Origin: Actinomycetota bacterium
Lineage (GTDB): Bacteria > Actinomycetota > Actinomycetes > Nanopelagicales > Nanopelagicaceae
DNA: 51,674 bases
Direction: 5' to 3'
Assembly: GCA_947449535.1 (NCBI GenBank)
Contig: CANFRP010000008.1
Coordinates: forward strand, 1-51,674
The notes beneath the pieces were generated by a model that saw only the letters and a list, made by a program, of their open reading frames with translations, made no database searches and was not told where the DNA came from. Positions within the stretch are counted from its first letter, which is position 1. Each line of letters starts with the position of its first letter. Of this stretch, positions 25,548 to 33,519 are shown one piece after another. The position numbers were made by a program, and so were the translations under genes.

Positions 25548-26308
25548 TTATTTTTTAGGACGTAAGGCAGGTAATCCAAAATATCTGTTGCCACAACTGG
25601 AGCAAGTTCTTCGGCAGCTGCGCGACCGGCAAGCCCATGCGCTTTAACTGCGTAGGAGATTACTTCTAATACTTCGGTGCGATTGGATGGTTGCCAAGAA
25701 GCGAGCATTGAACCGATCAATCCCGCCAAAATATCTCCGCTACCTGCGGTCGAAAGTTCTGCTCCGCCCGCATCATCAATAATGACGGTGCCATCTGGCG
25801 CCGCAATGATTGTGCCAGGACCTTTTAATACGCAAAATGCATGTAGTTCATAGGCCAACGTCTTTGCATTTTCTACTCGATCGCGAAGGGCGAATCCCAA
25901 TGCAACCGCTTCACCTTCGTGTGGCGTAATTACTGTGAAAGTTGAGTGACTCTGGGTTGCTAAAGACATGGCGTCACTGTCGAGCACCAGGTATCTCGAT
26001 TCCGGAAGTTTCTTTACCTGCGGCTTGCCCGATCCAATGACCCAGGTGTTAATGCGTTCATCATCAAAGTTCTTGACCGGTGCAACATCGGGATATGCCG
26101 ACAAGACTAAATTTGTCGCGCGATCGGATTGATCAAAATATTTCACATAGCCCGCGCCACCACGACGAGCTCCGCCACAGACCATGACAGCTGCGCCAGG
26201 GAATTCTGCTGATCCAGCCATGACACCGACTAATCCGCGGGTGTATTTGTGTGAGCTTTCAGCAACCGGCGCAAGGAGTTGCGAATCACTGATTTTCTTC
26301 TTGGCCAT
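25544..26308 (-). CDS. nnrD: ADP-dependent NAD(P)H-hydrate dehydratase
   Basis: Repairs damaged NADHX/NADPHX. The 254-aa protein has the ribokinase-like signatures GLVGVMAGSAEFPGAAVM, VITPHEGEAVALG, VLKGPGTII and the active-site STAGSGDILAGLIGSML. In many bacteria this domain is fused to the NnrE epimerase; here it stands alone. The ATG at 26308 is supported by a leaderless TATTGT; an ATG at 26353 would add 15 residues and run into the divergent gene. Confidence 0.88.
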   Translation of the reverse strand: MAKKKISDSQLLAPVAESSHKYTRGLVGVMAGSAEFPGAAVMVCGGARRGGAGYVKYFDQSDRATNLVLSAYPDVAPVKNFDDERINTWVIGSGKPQVKKLPESRYLVLDSDAMSLATQSHSTFTVITPHEGEAVALGFALRDRVENAKTLAYELHAFCVLKGPGTIIAAPDGTVIIDDAGGAELSTAGSGDILAGLIGSMLASWQPSNRTEVLEVISYAVKAHGLAGRAAAEELAPVVATDILDYLPYVLKNN

Positions 26309-26314
26309 GAGGTA

Positions 26315-26320
26315 ACAATA
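26315..26320 (-). promoter_or_regulatory. Leaderless -10 of nnrD
   Basis: TATTGT on the minus strand ends 6 bases before the ATG at 26308. Confidence 0.45.
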
Positions 26321-26332
26321 GCGGGGGAGTTC

Positions 26333-26338
26333 TAGACT
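26333..26338 (+). promoter_or_regulatory. Leaderless -10 of the permease-YHS gene
   Basis: TAGACT ends 7 bases before the ATG at 26346. Confidence 0.4.
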
Positions 26339-26345
26339 CTGGAAC

Positions 26346-27584
26346 ATGAGCACGGTCGAGAAAGTGTCATCAGGTCTCTCCCAAGGCTGGTGGATGTTCT
26401 TTGAAACCTTCTGGGCACTCGTTTTCGGATTTGTTCTCTCCGGTGCAGTGCAAGCTTTTGTTACTCGTAGCCAAATGAAACGAGTGCTTGGAGATCACAA
26501 ACCAGCCACGATCGCCAAGGCATCATTCTTTGGCGCAGTTAGCTCTTCGTGCTCTTATGCCGCAAGCGCTCTTGCAAAGAGCATCTTTACCAAAGGTGCC
26601 GATTTCACGGCATCGATGGTGTTCATGTTTGCAAGCACTAACTTAGTAATAGAACTTGGCTTGGTGCTTTGGATTCTCATTGGTTGGCAGTTCGCTTTGG
26701 CAGAATTCATCGGTGGATCGATCATGATCACACTCCTTACTATTTTGATTCCACGCGTGATACCTCGCGCAATGATCTCGCAAGCTCGTGGTCCGATGAA
26801 TCTGATGGCGAGCGCCACTGAAATGAAGGAGGAGAAGATTTCCTTCTCCAAGAAAATTACTTCACTCTCACATTGGCGCGATGCAGCCGGTTACACCATC
26901 GGTGATTTCACGATGTTGCGCGTGGAATTAATAGTGGGATTCATAGTCGCCGGACTGGCTGCGGCAATTGTTCCCAATTCTTTCTGGAACTCGCTCTTTA
27001 TTACTGGGCATGGATTTCTATCCTCGCTTGAGAATGTGGTTATCGCTCCTTTCATTGCCTTTATAAGTTTTGTCTGTTCGGTAGGAAATGTTCCGCTAGC
27101 GGCAGCGCTCTGGCATGGCGGCATCTCTTTTGGGGGAACCGTAGCTTTTATTTTTGCCGATCTCCTATCGCTTCCTTTAGTCCTTATTTATCGAAAGTAC
27201 TACGGCCTTAAATTATCGATTCGCTTAGCACTGCTCTTCTGGTTGGTGATGAGCGCCAGTGGCTTGCTCACCGAAGGAATTTTCAATCTTTTCGGTATCA
27301 CTCCCGCTCGCCACATGATGGCGATGGAGATGCGCCGATGGGGAGCCAATTACACGACCTATCTCAATATTGTTGCCTTGGTCGCTTTTGCCATAATTTA
27401 TTGGCTCTATAAGAGTAAGAGCGATGTAAATAGTGAATTTGCCAAGGACCATGTCTGCGGCATGCAGGTCCGTATTTCAGATGCGCCAGCGGAGTTTGAA
27501 TTCGAAGGAAAGAATTATTACTTCTGTATGCCAGGATGCAAAGAGAGTTTTGCCCAAGATCCTAAGAGTTATATTCCCGCTTAA
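26346..27584 (+). CDS. UPF0718-type permease fused to a YHS domain
   Basis: Protein of 412 aa. The first ~350 residues form a polytopic membrane domain of the ArsP/UPF0718 permease type, with the hallmark AVSSSCSYAASALAKSIFTKGA in the first half and a second-half repeat around CSVGNVPLAAALWHGGISFGG. The C terminus (about 368-410) is a YHS domain with CGMQV, YYFCMPGCKESFAQDPKSY, a metal-binding module often attached to heavy-metal transporters. The pairing suggests metal or metalloid export, with the YHS domain as a cytoplasmic metal chaperone; the substrate is not known. Stop shares TTAA with the lipoprotein gene. Confidence 0.82.
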   Translation: MSTVEKVSSGLSQGWWMFFETFWALVFGFVLSGAVQAFVTRSQMKRVLGDHKPATIAKASFFGAVSSSCSYAASALAKSIFTKGADFTASMVFMFASTNLVIELGLVLWILIGWQFALAEFIGGSIMITLLTILIPRVIPRAMISQARGPMNLMASATEMKEEKISFSKKITSLSHWRDAAGYTIGDFTMLRVELIVGFIVAGLAAAIVPNSFWNSLFITGHGFLSSLENVVIAPFIAFISFVCSVGNVPLAAALWHGGISFGGTVAFIFADLLSLPLVLIYRKYYGLKLSIRLALLFWLVMSASGLLTEGIFNLFGITPARHMMAMEMRRWGANYTTYLNIVALVAFAIIYWLYKSKSDVNSEFAKDHVCGMQVRISDAPAEFEFEGKNYYFCMPGCKESFAQDPKSYIPA

Positions 27585-28207
27585 GGGCAGCTAAAACCAA
27601 ATTCTTTTTCCACCGCTTCGGGGACACGGCCACACCCCACAGTTGCGGTGCCAAAATCTGTAATAGCTGTCTTTCCATTGACTTTATGTGCAAAACCATA
27701 AGCGTTATCAGTCACTGGCAGGTAAGGAATTGATTCGAAGATATACCAAGTGGGATCCATTGTGGATTGGCGAATGTGAACCACAGCTGCAAAATAACTA
27801 TCGCCCTTTTGTTGTAGTGCGCGGATATTTGTCTCTTGCGAATAGGTAATTGTCTTGCCGCCGGTATATGCATGTGTGTCAGATGCAAAATTATCGGGAA
27901 GCTGTCCTAACACAAGCCAAGGGACGACGACTCGAGAGAATTGACCGTTAGTGGCCTGCTTCCACACAATCGTCCAGCCGGCTTCAGTGGCATATCCATC
28001 AGGCATGGTCGAGGAGATCTGAGTCTCCACCGCAGATTTCTTCCAATTGATGAGATCTGGATGCTTTTCTTCAAATTGCGTAATCAATAATTTAATTCCG
28101 TCGCGCAACTTCGCATCCTCGGGGCGCTTATTTCCGGCAGTGACCGAACAACCAGCCAGAACAATTAGTGATGTGGCTAGCGCCGCGATGCGTAAGGGGA
28201 GTTTCAT
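27581..28207 (-). CDS. Predicted lipoprotein
   Basis: Protein of 208 aa with a lipoprotein signal peptide: basic MKLPLR, hydrophobic AALATSLIVLAGC, lipobox LAGC with Cys20. The mature part contains no family I recognise; an IVWKQATNGQFSRVVVPWLVLGQLP segment and three Cys in all are visible. The ATG at 28207 has GAGAGG 7 bases upstream. A longer reading from 28360 would lack a proper signal peptide and is rejected. Function unknown. Confidence 0.75.
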   Translation of the reverse strand: MKLPLRIAALATSLIVLAGCSVTAGNKRPEDAKLRDGIKLLITQFEEKHPDLINWKKSAVETQISSTMPDGYATEAGWTIVWKQATNGQFSRVVVPWLVLGQLPDNFASDTHAYTGGKTITYSQETNIRALQQKGDSYFAAVVHIRQSTMDPTWYIFESIPYLPVTDNAYGFAHKVNGKTAITDFGTATVGCGRVPEAVEKEFGFSCP

Positions 28208-28331
28208 GTGGCTAGCCTCTCGCTTATTTCGAGCCATGTCCACGATGGGGAATAGGTTGTGGATTGAATTTGTTCTATTATTCATACTAGTTGAAAGTTC
28301 AACATCGTGAGAATTGACCAGGAGATTATCA

Positions 28332-29324
28332 ATGCCAGCAGTTACCGTCGCCGATATCACCGTGCTACCACGCGTTGTTGTACAACCAGGAGATCAAGCA
28401 CGAAGAGTGAGCTCCGTGACGACTGCTCCCAGTGGATTTGAAGGCGAAGGTTTTCCGGTTCGTCGGGCATTTGCAGGGGCGAATCTTCGCGAAATCGATC
28501 CCTTCATCATGATGGATCAGATGGGCGAAGTGGATTACGCACCGGGCGAGCCCAAGGGAACTCCATGGCACCCACATCGCGGATTTGAAACTGTTACTTA
28601 CATTATTGATGGCATCTTTGATCACCGCGACAATCATGGTGGTGGCGGAACAATTTCTGATGGCGATACCCAATGGATGACCGCTGGTGCTGGAATTTTG
28701 CATATCGAAACTCCACCTGAGCATTTAGTTATGAGTGGTGGGCTATTTCATGGCTTTCAGTTATGGGTGAACTTGCCAGCTTCCAAGAAGTGGTCGACCC
28801 CTGCTTATCAAGATGTGCGTGCTAAAGATGTTTCACTCCTTGCATCATCAGATGGTGGCGCGCTGATGCGCGTTATCGCCGGTGAAATTGACGGACATCA
28901 TGGCCCGGGAATTACGCAGACTCCGATCACTGTTGTCCATGCAACCATCACGGCTGGCGCCGAACTTCGATTGCCATGGCAGAAGAACTACAACGCACTT
29001 GTCTATGCAATGTCTGGGGCGGGAAGCGTAGGCGAGGATCGTCAACCACTTCATAGCGGCCAGCTCGCTGTAATGAGTGATGGAGATTTCTTAGTTATTC
29101 GCGCTGATCAATTGCAGGAATCTCGACTCAGTGGACTTGATGTAATTATTTTAGGCGGCGAACCTATTAAAGAGCCGATTGCTTGGATGGGTCCATTTGT
29201 CATGAATACCAAGCCAGAAGTTCTTCAAGCGTTCGAAGATTTCCAAAAGGGAGTTATGGGTACTATCCCTATGGATGTTCGTGGCGCACACACGAGTGCA
29301 CCACGAGAAGTTACCGAGGATTAA
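28332..29324 (+). CDS. Pirin-family protein
   Basis: Bicupin of 330 aa. The N-terminal cupin carries the metal-site pattern PWHPHRGFETVTYIIDG and later GAGILHIETPPE (three His and one Glu, as in pirin and bacterial quercetinases). VRRAFAG...REIDPFIMMDQMGEV is the family N terminus. Bacterial pirins vary in role (quercetin oxidation, pyruvate dehydrogenase modulation). AGGAG precedes the ATG at 28332. Its stop shares TTAA with pntB. Confidence 0.9.
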   Translation: MPAVTVADITVLPRVVVQPGDQARRVSSVTTAPSGFEGEGFPVRRAFAGANLREIDPFIMMDQMGEVDYAPGEPKGTPWHPHRGFETVTYIIDGIFDHRDNHGGGGTISDGDTQWMTAGAGILHIETPPEHLVMSGGLFHGFQLWVNLPASKKWSTPAYQDVRAKDVSLLASSDGGALMRVIAGEIDGHHGPGITQTPITVVHATITAGAELRLPWQKNYNALVYAMSGAGSVGEDRQPLHSGQLAVMSDGDFLVIRADQLQESRLSGLDVIILGGEPIKEPIAWMGPFVMNTKPEVLQAFEDFQKGVMGTIPMDVRGAHTSAPREVTED

Positions 29325-30709
29325 AGGTTCTTTAGCGCGTTCACAACTTTGGTGAGAGATTCTTTTGCATCACCAAAGAGCAGAGATGTCTTTGCATCAT
29401 AGAGAAGTTCATTCTCGATACCGGCAAAGCCAGGGCGCATCGAACGCTTTAAGAAGATCACATTGCCTGCTTGAGCAACATCTAGAATTGGCATTCCATA
29501 GATGGGACATCCAGGAGTTGTCTTCGCAGCAGGGTTAACAACGTCATTTGCACCAACCACCAATACAACATCGGTTTGCGGGAATGTGGGATTGACTTCA
29601 TCCATCTCCACGAGTTGTTCGTAGGGAACATTTGCTTCGGCAAGTAGAACGTTCATATGGCCCGGCATACGACCGGCGACTGGGTGAATTCCATACGCAA
29701 CATCCACACCCTTGGCAGCGAGCAGATCAGCAAGTTCGCGCACCGTGTGCTGAGCTTGCGCAACAGCAAGTCCGAAACCAGGAACAATGACAACGCGCTG
29801 GGCATAATTAAGCAGAATTGCCACGTCATCAGGTGATGCTGATTTCACTGGACGTGCCTCTGCGGCTCCAGTTGCTGCTTGTGGTTTGGCAGTGAATGCA
29901 CCAAAGAGAGTTCCAAAGAGTGAACGTCCCATGGCAGCCGCCATTAAGCGCGTCAGAATTGTTCCGGATGCGCCTACCAAAGTTCCGGCAACGATGAGCA
30001 ATGTGGAGTCCAAAACATACCCACCTGCCGCAACTGTTAGACCTGTAAAGGCATTGAGCAGTGAGATAACAATAGGAACATCTGCTCCACCGACAGGTAA
30101 TACAAAGAGAATACCGAAAGCAAGCGAGAGGAATCCGAGGACGAGCAAAGCAGTGGTCTTCTCATAGTGACCGACGAGATAGACCGCTGTTCCTAAGGTT
30201 CCAGCCAAAGTAGCGGCAATTACGAATCGTCCACCTGGGAAAACTACTGGGCGGGTAGTCATGATCTCTTGGAGTTTGAGGAAAGTAATTACAGATCCAG
30301 AGAAAGAGATCGAGCCGACGACAACAGTGAAGACGGTAGCGATCTTGGCAGCGACGCCCACGCTGCTTCCTTCGGCATGTAAATACTCAACGATGGAGAC
30401 GAGCGCAGCTGCGCCACCGCCAACACCATTAAAGAGTGCAACAAGTTGTGGCATCTGAGTCATTTGTACTTTACGAGCAGCGGGAACGCCCACGATTACA
30501 CCAAATGCAATAGCACCAATGATGAGAGCAGTGTTGTGATGAGCTTCCTTTGAAGGAGCAAAGAAGACCATTACGGTGGCAACCGTTGCACCTACAGCGC
30601 CGATGAGATTTCCACGACGAGCAGTCTTAGGTGCGGATAGGCCCTTGAGAGCCATGATGAATGAAACGGCGACAGCAAGGCCTAGTAGTGAATAGAGAGT
30701 TGAGTTCAC
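29321..30709 (-). CDS. pntB: NAD(P) transhydrogenase beta subunit
   Basis: Membrane subunit plus NADP(H)-binding domain III of the proton-translocating transhydrogenase, 462 aa. About nine hydrophobic helices in the first ~270 residues, a flexible linker rich in Ala/Pro (TAKPQAATGAAEARPVKS), and the domain III signature VVIVPGFGLAVAQAQHTVREL with VGANDVVNPAA. It makes NADPH from NADH using the proton gradient. Its ATG overlaps the stop of the preceding subunit gene. Confidence 0.95.
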   Translation of the reverse strand: MNSTLYSLLGLAVAVSFIMALKGLSAPKTARRGNLIGAVGATVATVMVFFAPSKEAHHNTALIIGAIAFGVIVGVPAARKVQMTQMPQLVALFNGVGGGAAALVSIVEYLHAEGSSVGVAAKIATVFTVVVGSISFSGSVITFLKLQEIMTTRPVVFPGGRFVIAATLAGTLGTAVYLVGHYEKTTALLVLGFLSLAFGILFVLPVGGADVPIVISLLNAFTGLTVAAGGYVLDSTLLIVAGTLVGASGTILTRLMAAAMGRSLFGTLFGAFTAKPQAATGAAEARPVKSASPDDVAILLNYAQRVVIVPGFGLAVAQAQHTVRELADLLAAKGVDVAYGIHPVAGRMPGHMNVLLAEANVPYEQLVEMDEVNPTFPQTDVVLVVGANDVVNPAAKTTPGCPIYGMPILDVAQAGNVIFLKRSMRPGFAGIENELLYDAKTSLLFGDAKESLTKVVNALKNL

Positions 30710-30993
30710 TTCTTTCCTCCTTTGCCCTTAAACATTTCCAGCATTCGATCAGTCACAACAAAGCCGCCCACCATATTTATGGTTGCAAGAACGATGGCGG
30801 CAACCGAAAGAGATGTGGCCAGAGTAGTTGTGCTCTTATCGGCAACCATGATTGCACCGAAGAGAATGATTCCGTGAATGGCATTTGCACCAGACATGAG
30901 TGGTGTGTGAAGAGTTGTGGAGACTTTAGAGACAACTTCAAATCCCACGAAAATAGAGAGAGTGAAGATTGTCAGAACGACGATGGGATCCAT
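30706..30993 (-). CDS. pntAB: NAD(P) transhydrogenase alpha subunit, membrane part (PntAB)
   Basis: Protein of 95 aa with three hydrophobic helices: LTIFTLSIFVGFEVVS, the HTPLMSGANAIHGIILFGAI segment that is the family hallmark, and VAAIVLATINMVGGFVVTDRML. It corresponds to the membrane tail of single-chain PntA, encoded separately as in many bacteria. Overlaps pntB by 4 bases and touches pntAA by 1 base, so the three subunits are coupled. Confidence 0.95.
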   Translation of the reverse strand: MDPIVVLTIFTLSIFVGFEVVSKVSTTLHTPLMSGANAIHGIILFGAIMVADKSTTTLATSLSVAAIVLATINMVGGFVVTDRMLEMFKGKGGKK

Positions 30994-32129
30994 TACTTCT
31001 TAGCTCCTAACTCAGGGGTGCGACGAGCGCCATTAAAGGTGAGTGTTGCGGCATCGATAATTTCATCAGAGAAATCAGGAGCGATGACGCCGGTTGGCTT
31101 TCCATCCTCAGATTTAGCCATCAACATTAATAAATTTACGATGTTACGAGAGAAGAGCATGGAGGCGTGGAAAGGAAGCTGTGATGGAACATCTTTTCCG
31201 CCCCACATCTTCACTCCATTTGGAGTCACGATAATTTCACCAGGCTTAGTTCCTTCAACATTGCCACCAGTTTCTGATGCAAGATCCACAATCACAGAAC
31301 CGGCTTTCATTGCTGCCATCATTTCTGCAGTAACGAGTCGTGGAGCAGGGCGACCAGGAACAGCAGCGGTAGTAATGAGAACATCTGCATTTGTGATGTA
31401 AGGAGTGAGAAGCTCACGTTGTTTTGCTGCGCGCTCCTCAGTCATCTCGCGGGCATAACCGCCAGTGCCTTCAAGTGCCTCGAGTTCAAGGGTGATGAAT
31501 TTTGCGCCCATTGATTTCACTTCATCAGCTGAAGATGGACGAACGTCGTACGCGCTCACGACCGCGCCAAGGCGCTTTGCGGTAGCGATTGCTTGCAATC
31601 CTGCAACGCCGGCACCTAGTACAAGTACTTGTGCGGGAGTGACAGTGCCAGCAGCGGTCATAAGAAGCGGAAAGAATTTTGGAGAAAGTTCTGCGCCAAT
31701 AAGTGCGCTTCGATATCCCGCACAGAGCGCTTGCGATGTCAGCGCATCCATTGATTGAGCGCGAGAGATTCGAGGAACTAACTCGAGGGAGATCGCAGTT
31801 ACACCCGCCGCCGCCGACGCTTCGATCGACTCCACTGCAGTTGTAGGGGAGAGGAAGGAGAGAGTGATTGCACCCTTCTTGAGAGTTTTAATCTGTGCTG
31901 GTGTGAGGGGCGATACTGCTGCTACAACATCCGCATCACTAAGTACATCTCCGCTCCTGACGCTTGCACCAGCAGCAGTAAATTCTGCATCGCTAAATTG
32001 GGCATGCAATCCGGCGCCAGACTCGATAACTACTTCGAGTCCTGCTTTGGTGAGTTTGGAAATAATGTCAGGGACGAGCGCTACGCGTTTCTCGCCATCT
32101 CTAATTTCTTTAGCTACTGCGATCTTCAT
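30993..32129 (-). CDS. pntAA: NAD(P) transhydrogenase alpha subunit, NAD-binding part (PntAA)
   Basis: Soluble domain I, 378 aa, related to alanine dehydrogenase. N terminus MKIAVAKEIRDGEKRVALVPD; Rossmann VLVLGAGVAGLQAIATAKRLGAVVSAYDVR; ALEGTGGYAREMTEE; and TAAVPGRPAPRLVTAEMM. It binds NAD(H) and exchanges hydride with PntB. A leaderless -10 precedes the ATG, so it probably starts the pnt operon. Confidence 0.96.
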   Translation of the reverse strand: MKIAVAKEIRDGEKRVALVPDIISKLTKAGLEVVIESGAGLHAQFSDAEFTAAGASVRSGDVLSDADVVAAVSPLTPAQIKTLKKGAITLSFLSPTTAVESIEASAAAGVTAISLELVPRISRAQSMDALTSQALCAGYRSALIGAELSPKFFPLLMTAAGTVTPAQVLVLGAGVAGLQAIATAKRLGAVVSAYDVRPSSADEVKSMGAKFITLELEALEGTGGYAREMTEERAAKQRELLTPYITNADVLITTAAVPGRPAPRLVTAEMMAAMKAGSVIVDLASETGGNVEGTKPGEIIVTPNGVKMWGGKDVPSQLPFHASMLFSRNIVNLLMLMAKSEDGKPTGVIAPDFSDEIIDAATLTFNGARRTPELGAKK

Positions 32130-32135
32130 GCGGGT

Positions 32136-32141
32136 ACGTTA
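32136..32141 (-). promoter_or_regulatory. Leaderless -10 of the pnt operon
   Basis: TAACGT on the minus strand ends 6 bases before the ATG at 32129. Confidence 0.45.
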
Positions 32142-32202
32142 GTAGTGAATGGGCCTACCTGTCAGTTACCTGCTCAAATATTGGACACTTTGAGCGAGCA
32201 CC

Positions 32203-33141
32203 TTAATTTCCTGAGAGCTCTCCCCGTACGAGGTGATACAAAATCGCCTGAATTGTTGTGCGGCGATGAAATGCCTCGCGCCAGATGACCGACTTCGCTC
32301 CATCGATCACGCTTGCTTCAACCTCTTCACCTCGGTGAGCTGGAAGGCAGTGCATGAAAATGGAGTCCTTTTCAGTAAGCGCCATTAATTTTTCGGTAAC
32401 CGCAAAAGGTGAGAGGGCTTTTAATTTCTCTGAGCGCTCTGATTCCGGATCACCCATCGACATCCACACATCGGTGTAGAGAACGCTGGCGCCTTGTGCT
32501 GCAGCTTCTGGATCGTGGAGAACTTCAATTTTTCCACCTGTTGTAGATGCAATCTTTGTAGCAATAGCAACTGCTTGAGAATCCGGAGCAAATTTTCCTG
32601 TGGGAGTAGCGACAACAACATGGGCTCCCATAATTGCACCCATCGTCAACCAGGCATGCGCCATATTATTTCCATCACCAATATAAGTGAATTTACGTCC
32701 GGCAATATCTTTTCCAAAAACTTCTCGGATGGTGATCCAATCGGCAAGAAGTTGAGTGGGATGATCATCATCAGTTAGTGCGTTGATGACGGGAATAGAT
32801 GCATACTCACCAAGTTCGTTGACATCGGCTTGAGCAAATGTGCGAACGATAAGTGCGGAGGCAAATCCCGAGATAATTCGAGCGGTATCTGCAATTGTTT
32901 CGCCACGACCAAGTTGGAGATCATCGCCGCGCAAGAAGATAGGTGTTCCGCCTAAATGTGCGACTGCAGTCTCTGAAGCCAAGCGTGTACGAGTCGAGGG
33001 CTTGGTCATATAAATCGCTACCGAACGATGTGCAAGGGCATCAGTTGCGCGAAGTGGGTTCTTGGCAAAGTCAGCTGCGGTATCGAGCAGCAGGTCTACA
33101 TCTGCGCGAGACAAATCTGCGGTGCGAAGAAGATCTTTCAT
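32203..33141 (-). CDS. argF: Ornithine carbamoyltransferase
   Basis: Makes citrulline from ornithine and carbamoyl phosphate in arginine synthesis. 312 aa, full length. Carbamoyl-phosphate site KPSTRTR, DDHPTQLLADW, the ornithine-side VWMSMGDPES loop and catalytic HCLPAHRGEEV are all present. No other arginine biosynthesis gene is beside it. Divergent from the DUF3039 gene with separate candidate promoters in the 65-base gap. Confidence 0.96.
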   Translation of the reverse strand: MKDLLRTADLSRADVDLLLDTAADFAKNPLRATDALAHRSVAIYMTKPSTRTRLASETAVAHLGGTPIFLRGDDLQLGRGETIADTARIISGFASALIVRTFAQADVNELGEYASIPVINALTDDDHPTQLLADWITIREVFGKDIAGRKFTYIGDGNNMAHAWLTMGAIMGAHVVVATPTGKFAPDSQAVAIATKIASTTGGKIEVLHDPEAAAQGASVLYTDVWMSMGDPESERSEKLKALSPFAVTEKLMALTEKDSIFMHCLPAHRGEEVEASVIDGAKSVIWREAFHRRTTIQAILYHLVRGELSGN

Positions 33142-33147
33142 TGGCTA

Positions 33148-33153
33148 AGCGTA
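33148..33153 (-). promoter_or_regulatory. Leaderless -10 of argF
   Basis: TACGCT on the minus strand ends 6 bases before the ATG at 33141. Confidence 0.45.
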
Positions 33154-33194
33154 CGGGATAGCCGTGCGGGTTAAGCACAGAAGTTTGATCCGAT

Positions 33195-33200
33195 TACTAT
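33195..33200 (+). promoter_or_regulatory. Leaderless -10 of the DUF3039 gene
   Basis: TACTAT ends 6 bases before the ATG at 33207. Confidence 0.5.
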
Positions 33201-33206
33201 TGAGAC

Positions 33207-33482
33207 ATGGGAATCTTCACGCGAAAGACGAGCGATTCGGGCATTGGGTTTGAGCCATTCTCGGATGTACTTGAAGAGGAAGAAGTTCGCCATTCTCATG
33301 AAGATGGCGATCATGAGCGTTTTGCTCACTATGTCCGGAAAGAGAAGATCGTCGAATCAGCTGTCACGGGTAAAGCCGTTCGCGCGCTCTGTGGCAAAAA
33401 ATGGATCCCTTCCCGCGATCCTGAAAAATTTCCGATCTGCCCGATGTGTAAGAAGATTTACGACGGATTAAAGAAGGAATAA
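33207..33482 (+). CDS. DUF3039 family protein
   Basis: Actinobacterial protein of 91 aa. The conserved domain fills the C-terminal half: HYVRKEKIVESAVTGKAVRALCGKKWIPSRDPEKFPICPMCKKIY. The single Cys in ALCGK and the CPMC pair could bind a metal with one of the nearby His residues. The N-terminal half is acidic. Function unknown. Confidence 0.88.
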   Translation: MGIFTRKTSDSGIGFEPFSDVLEEEEVRHSHEDGDHERFAHYVRKEKIVESAVTGKAVRALCGKKWIPSRDPEKFPICPMCKKIYDGLKKE

Positions 33483-33506
33483 CCGAAGAATCAAGGTTTC
33501 ACTCAC

Positions 33507-33512
33507 TACCCT
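33507..33512 (+). promoter_or_regulatory. Leaderless -10 of the GH18 gene
   Basis: TACCCT ends 7 bases before the ATG at 33520. Confidence 0.4.
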
Positions 33513-33519
33513 TGAAATC

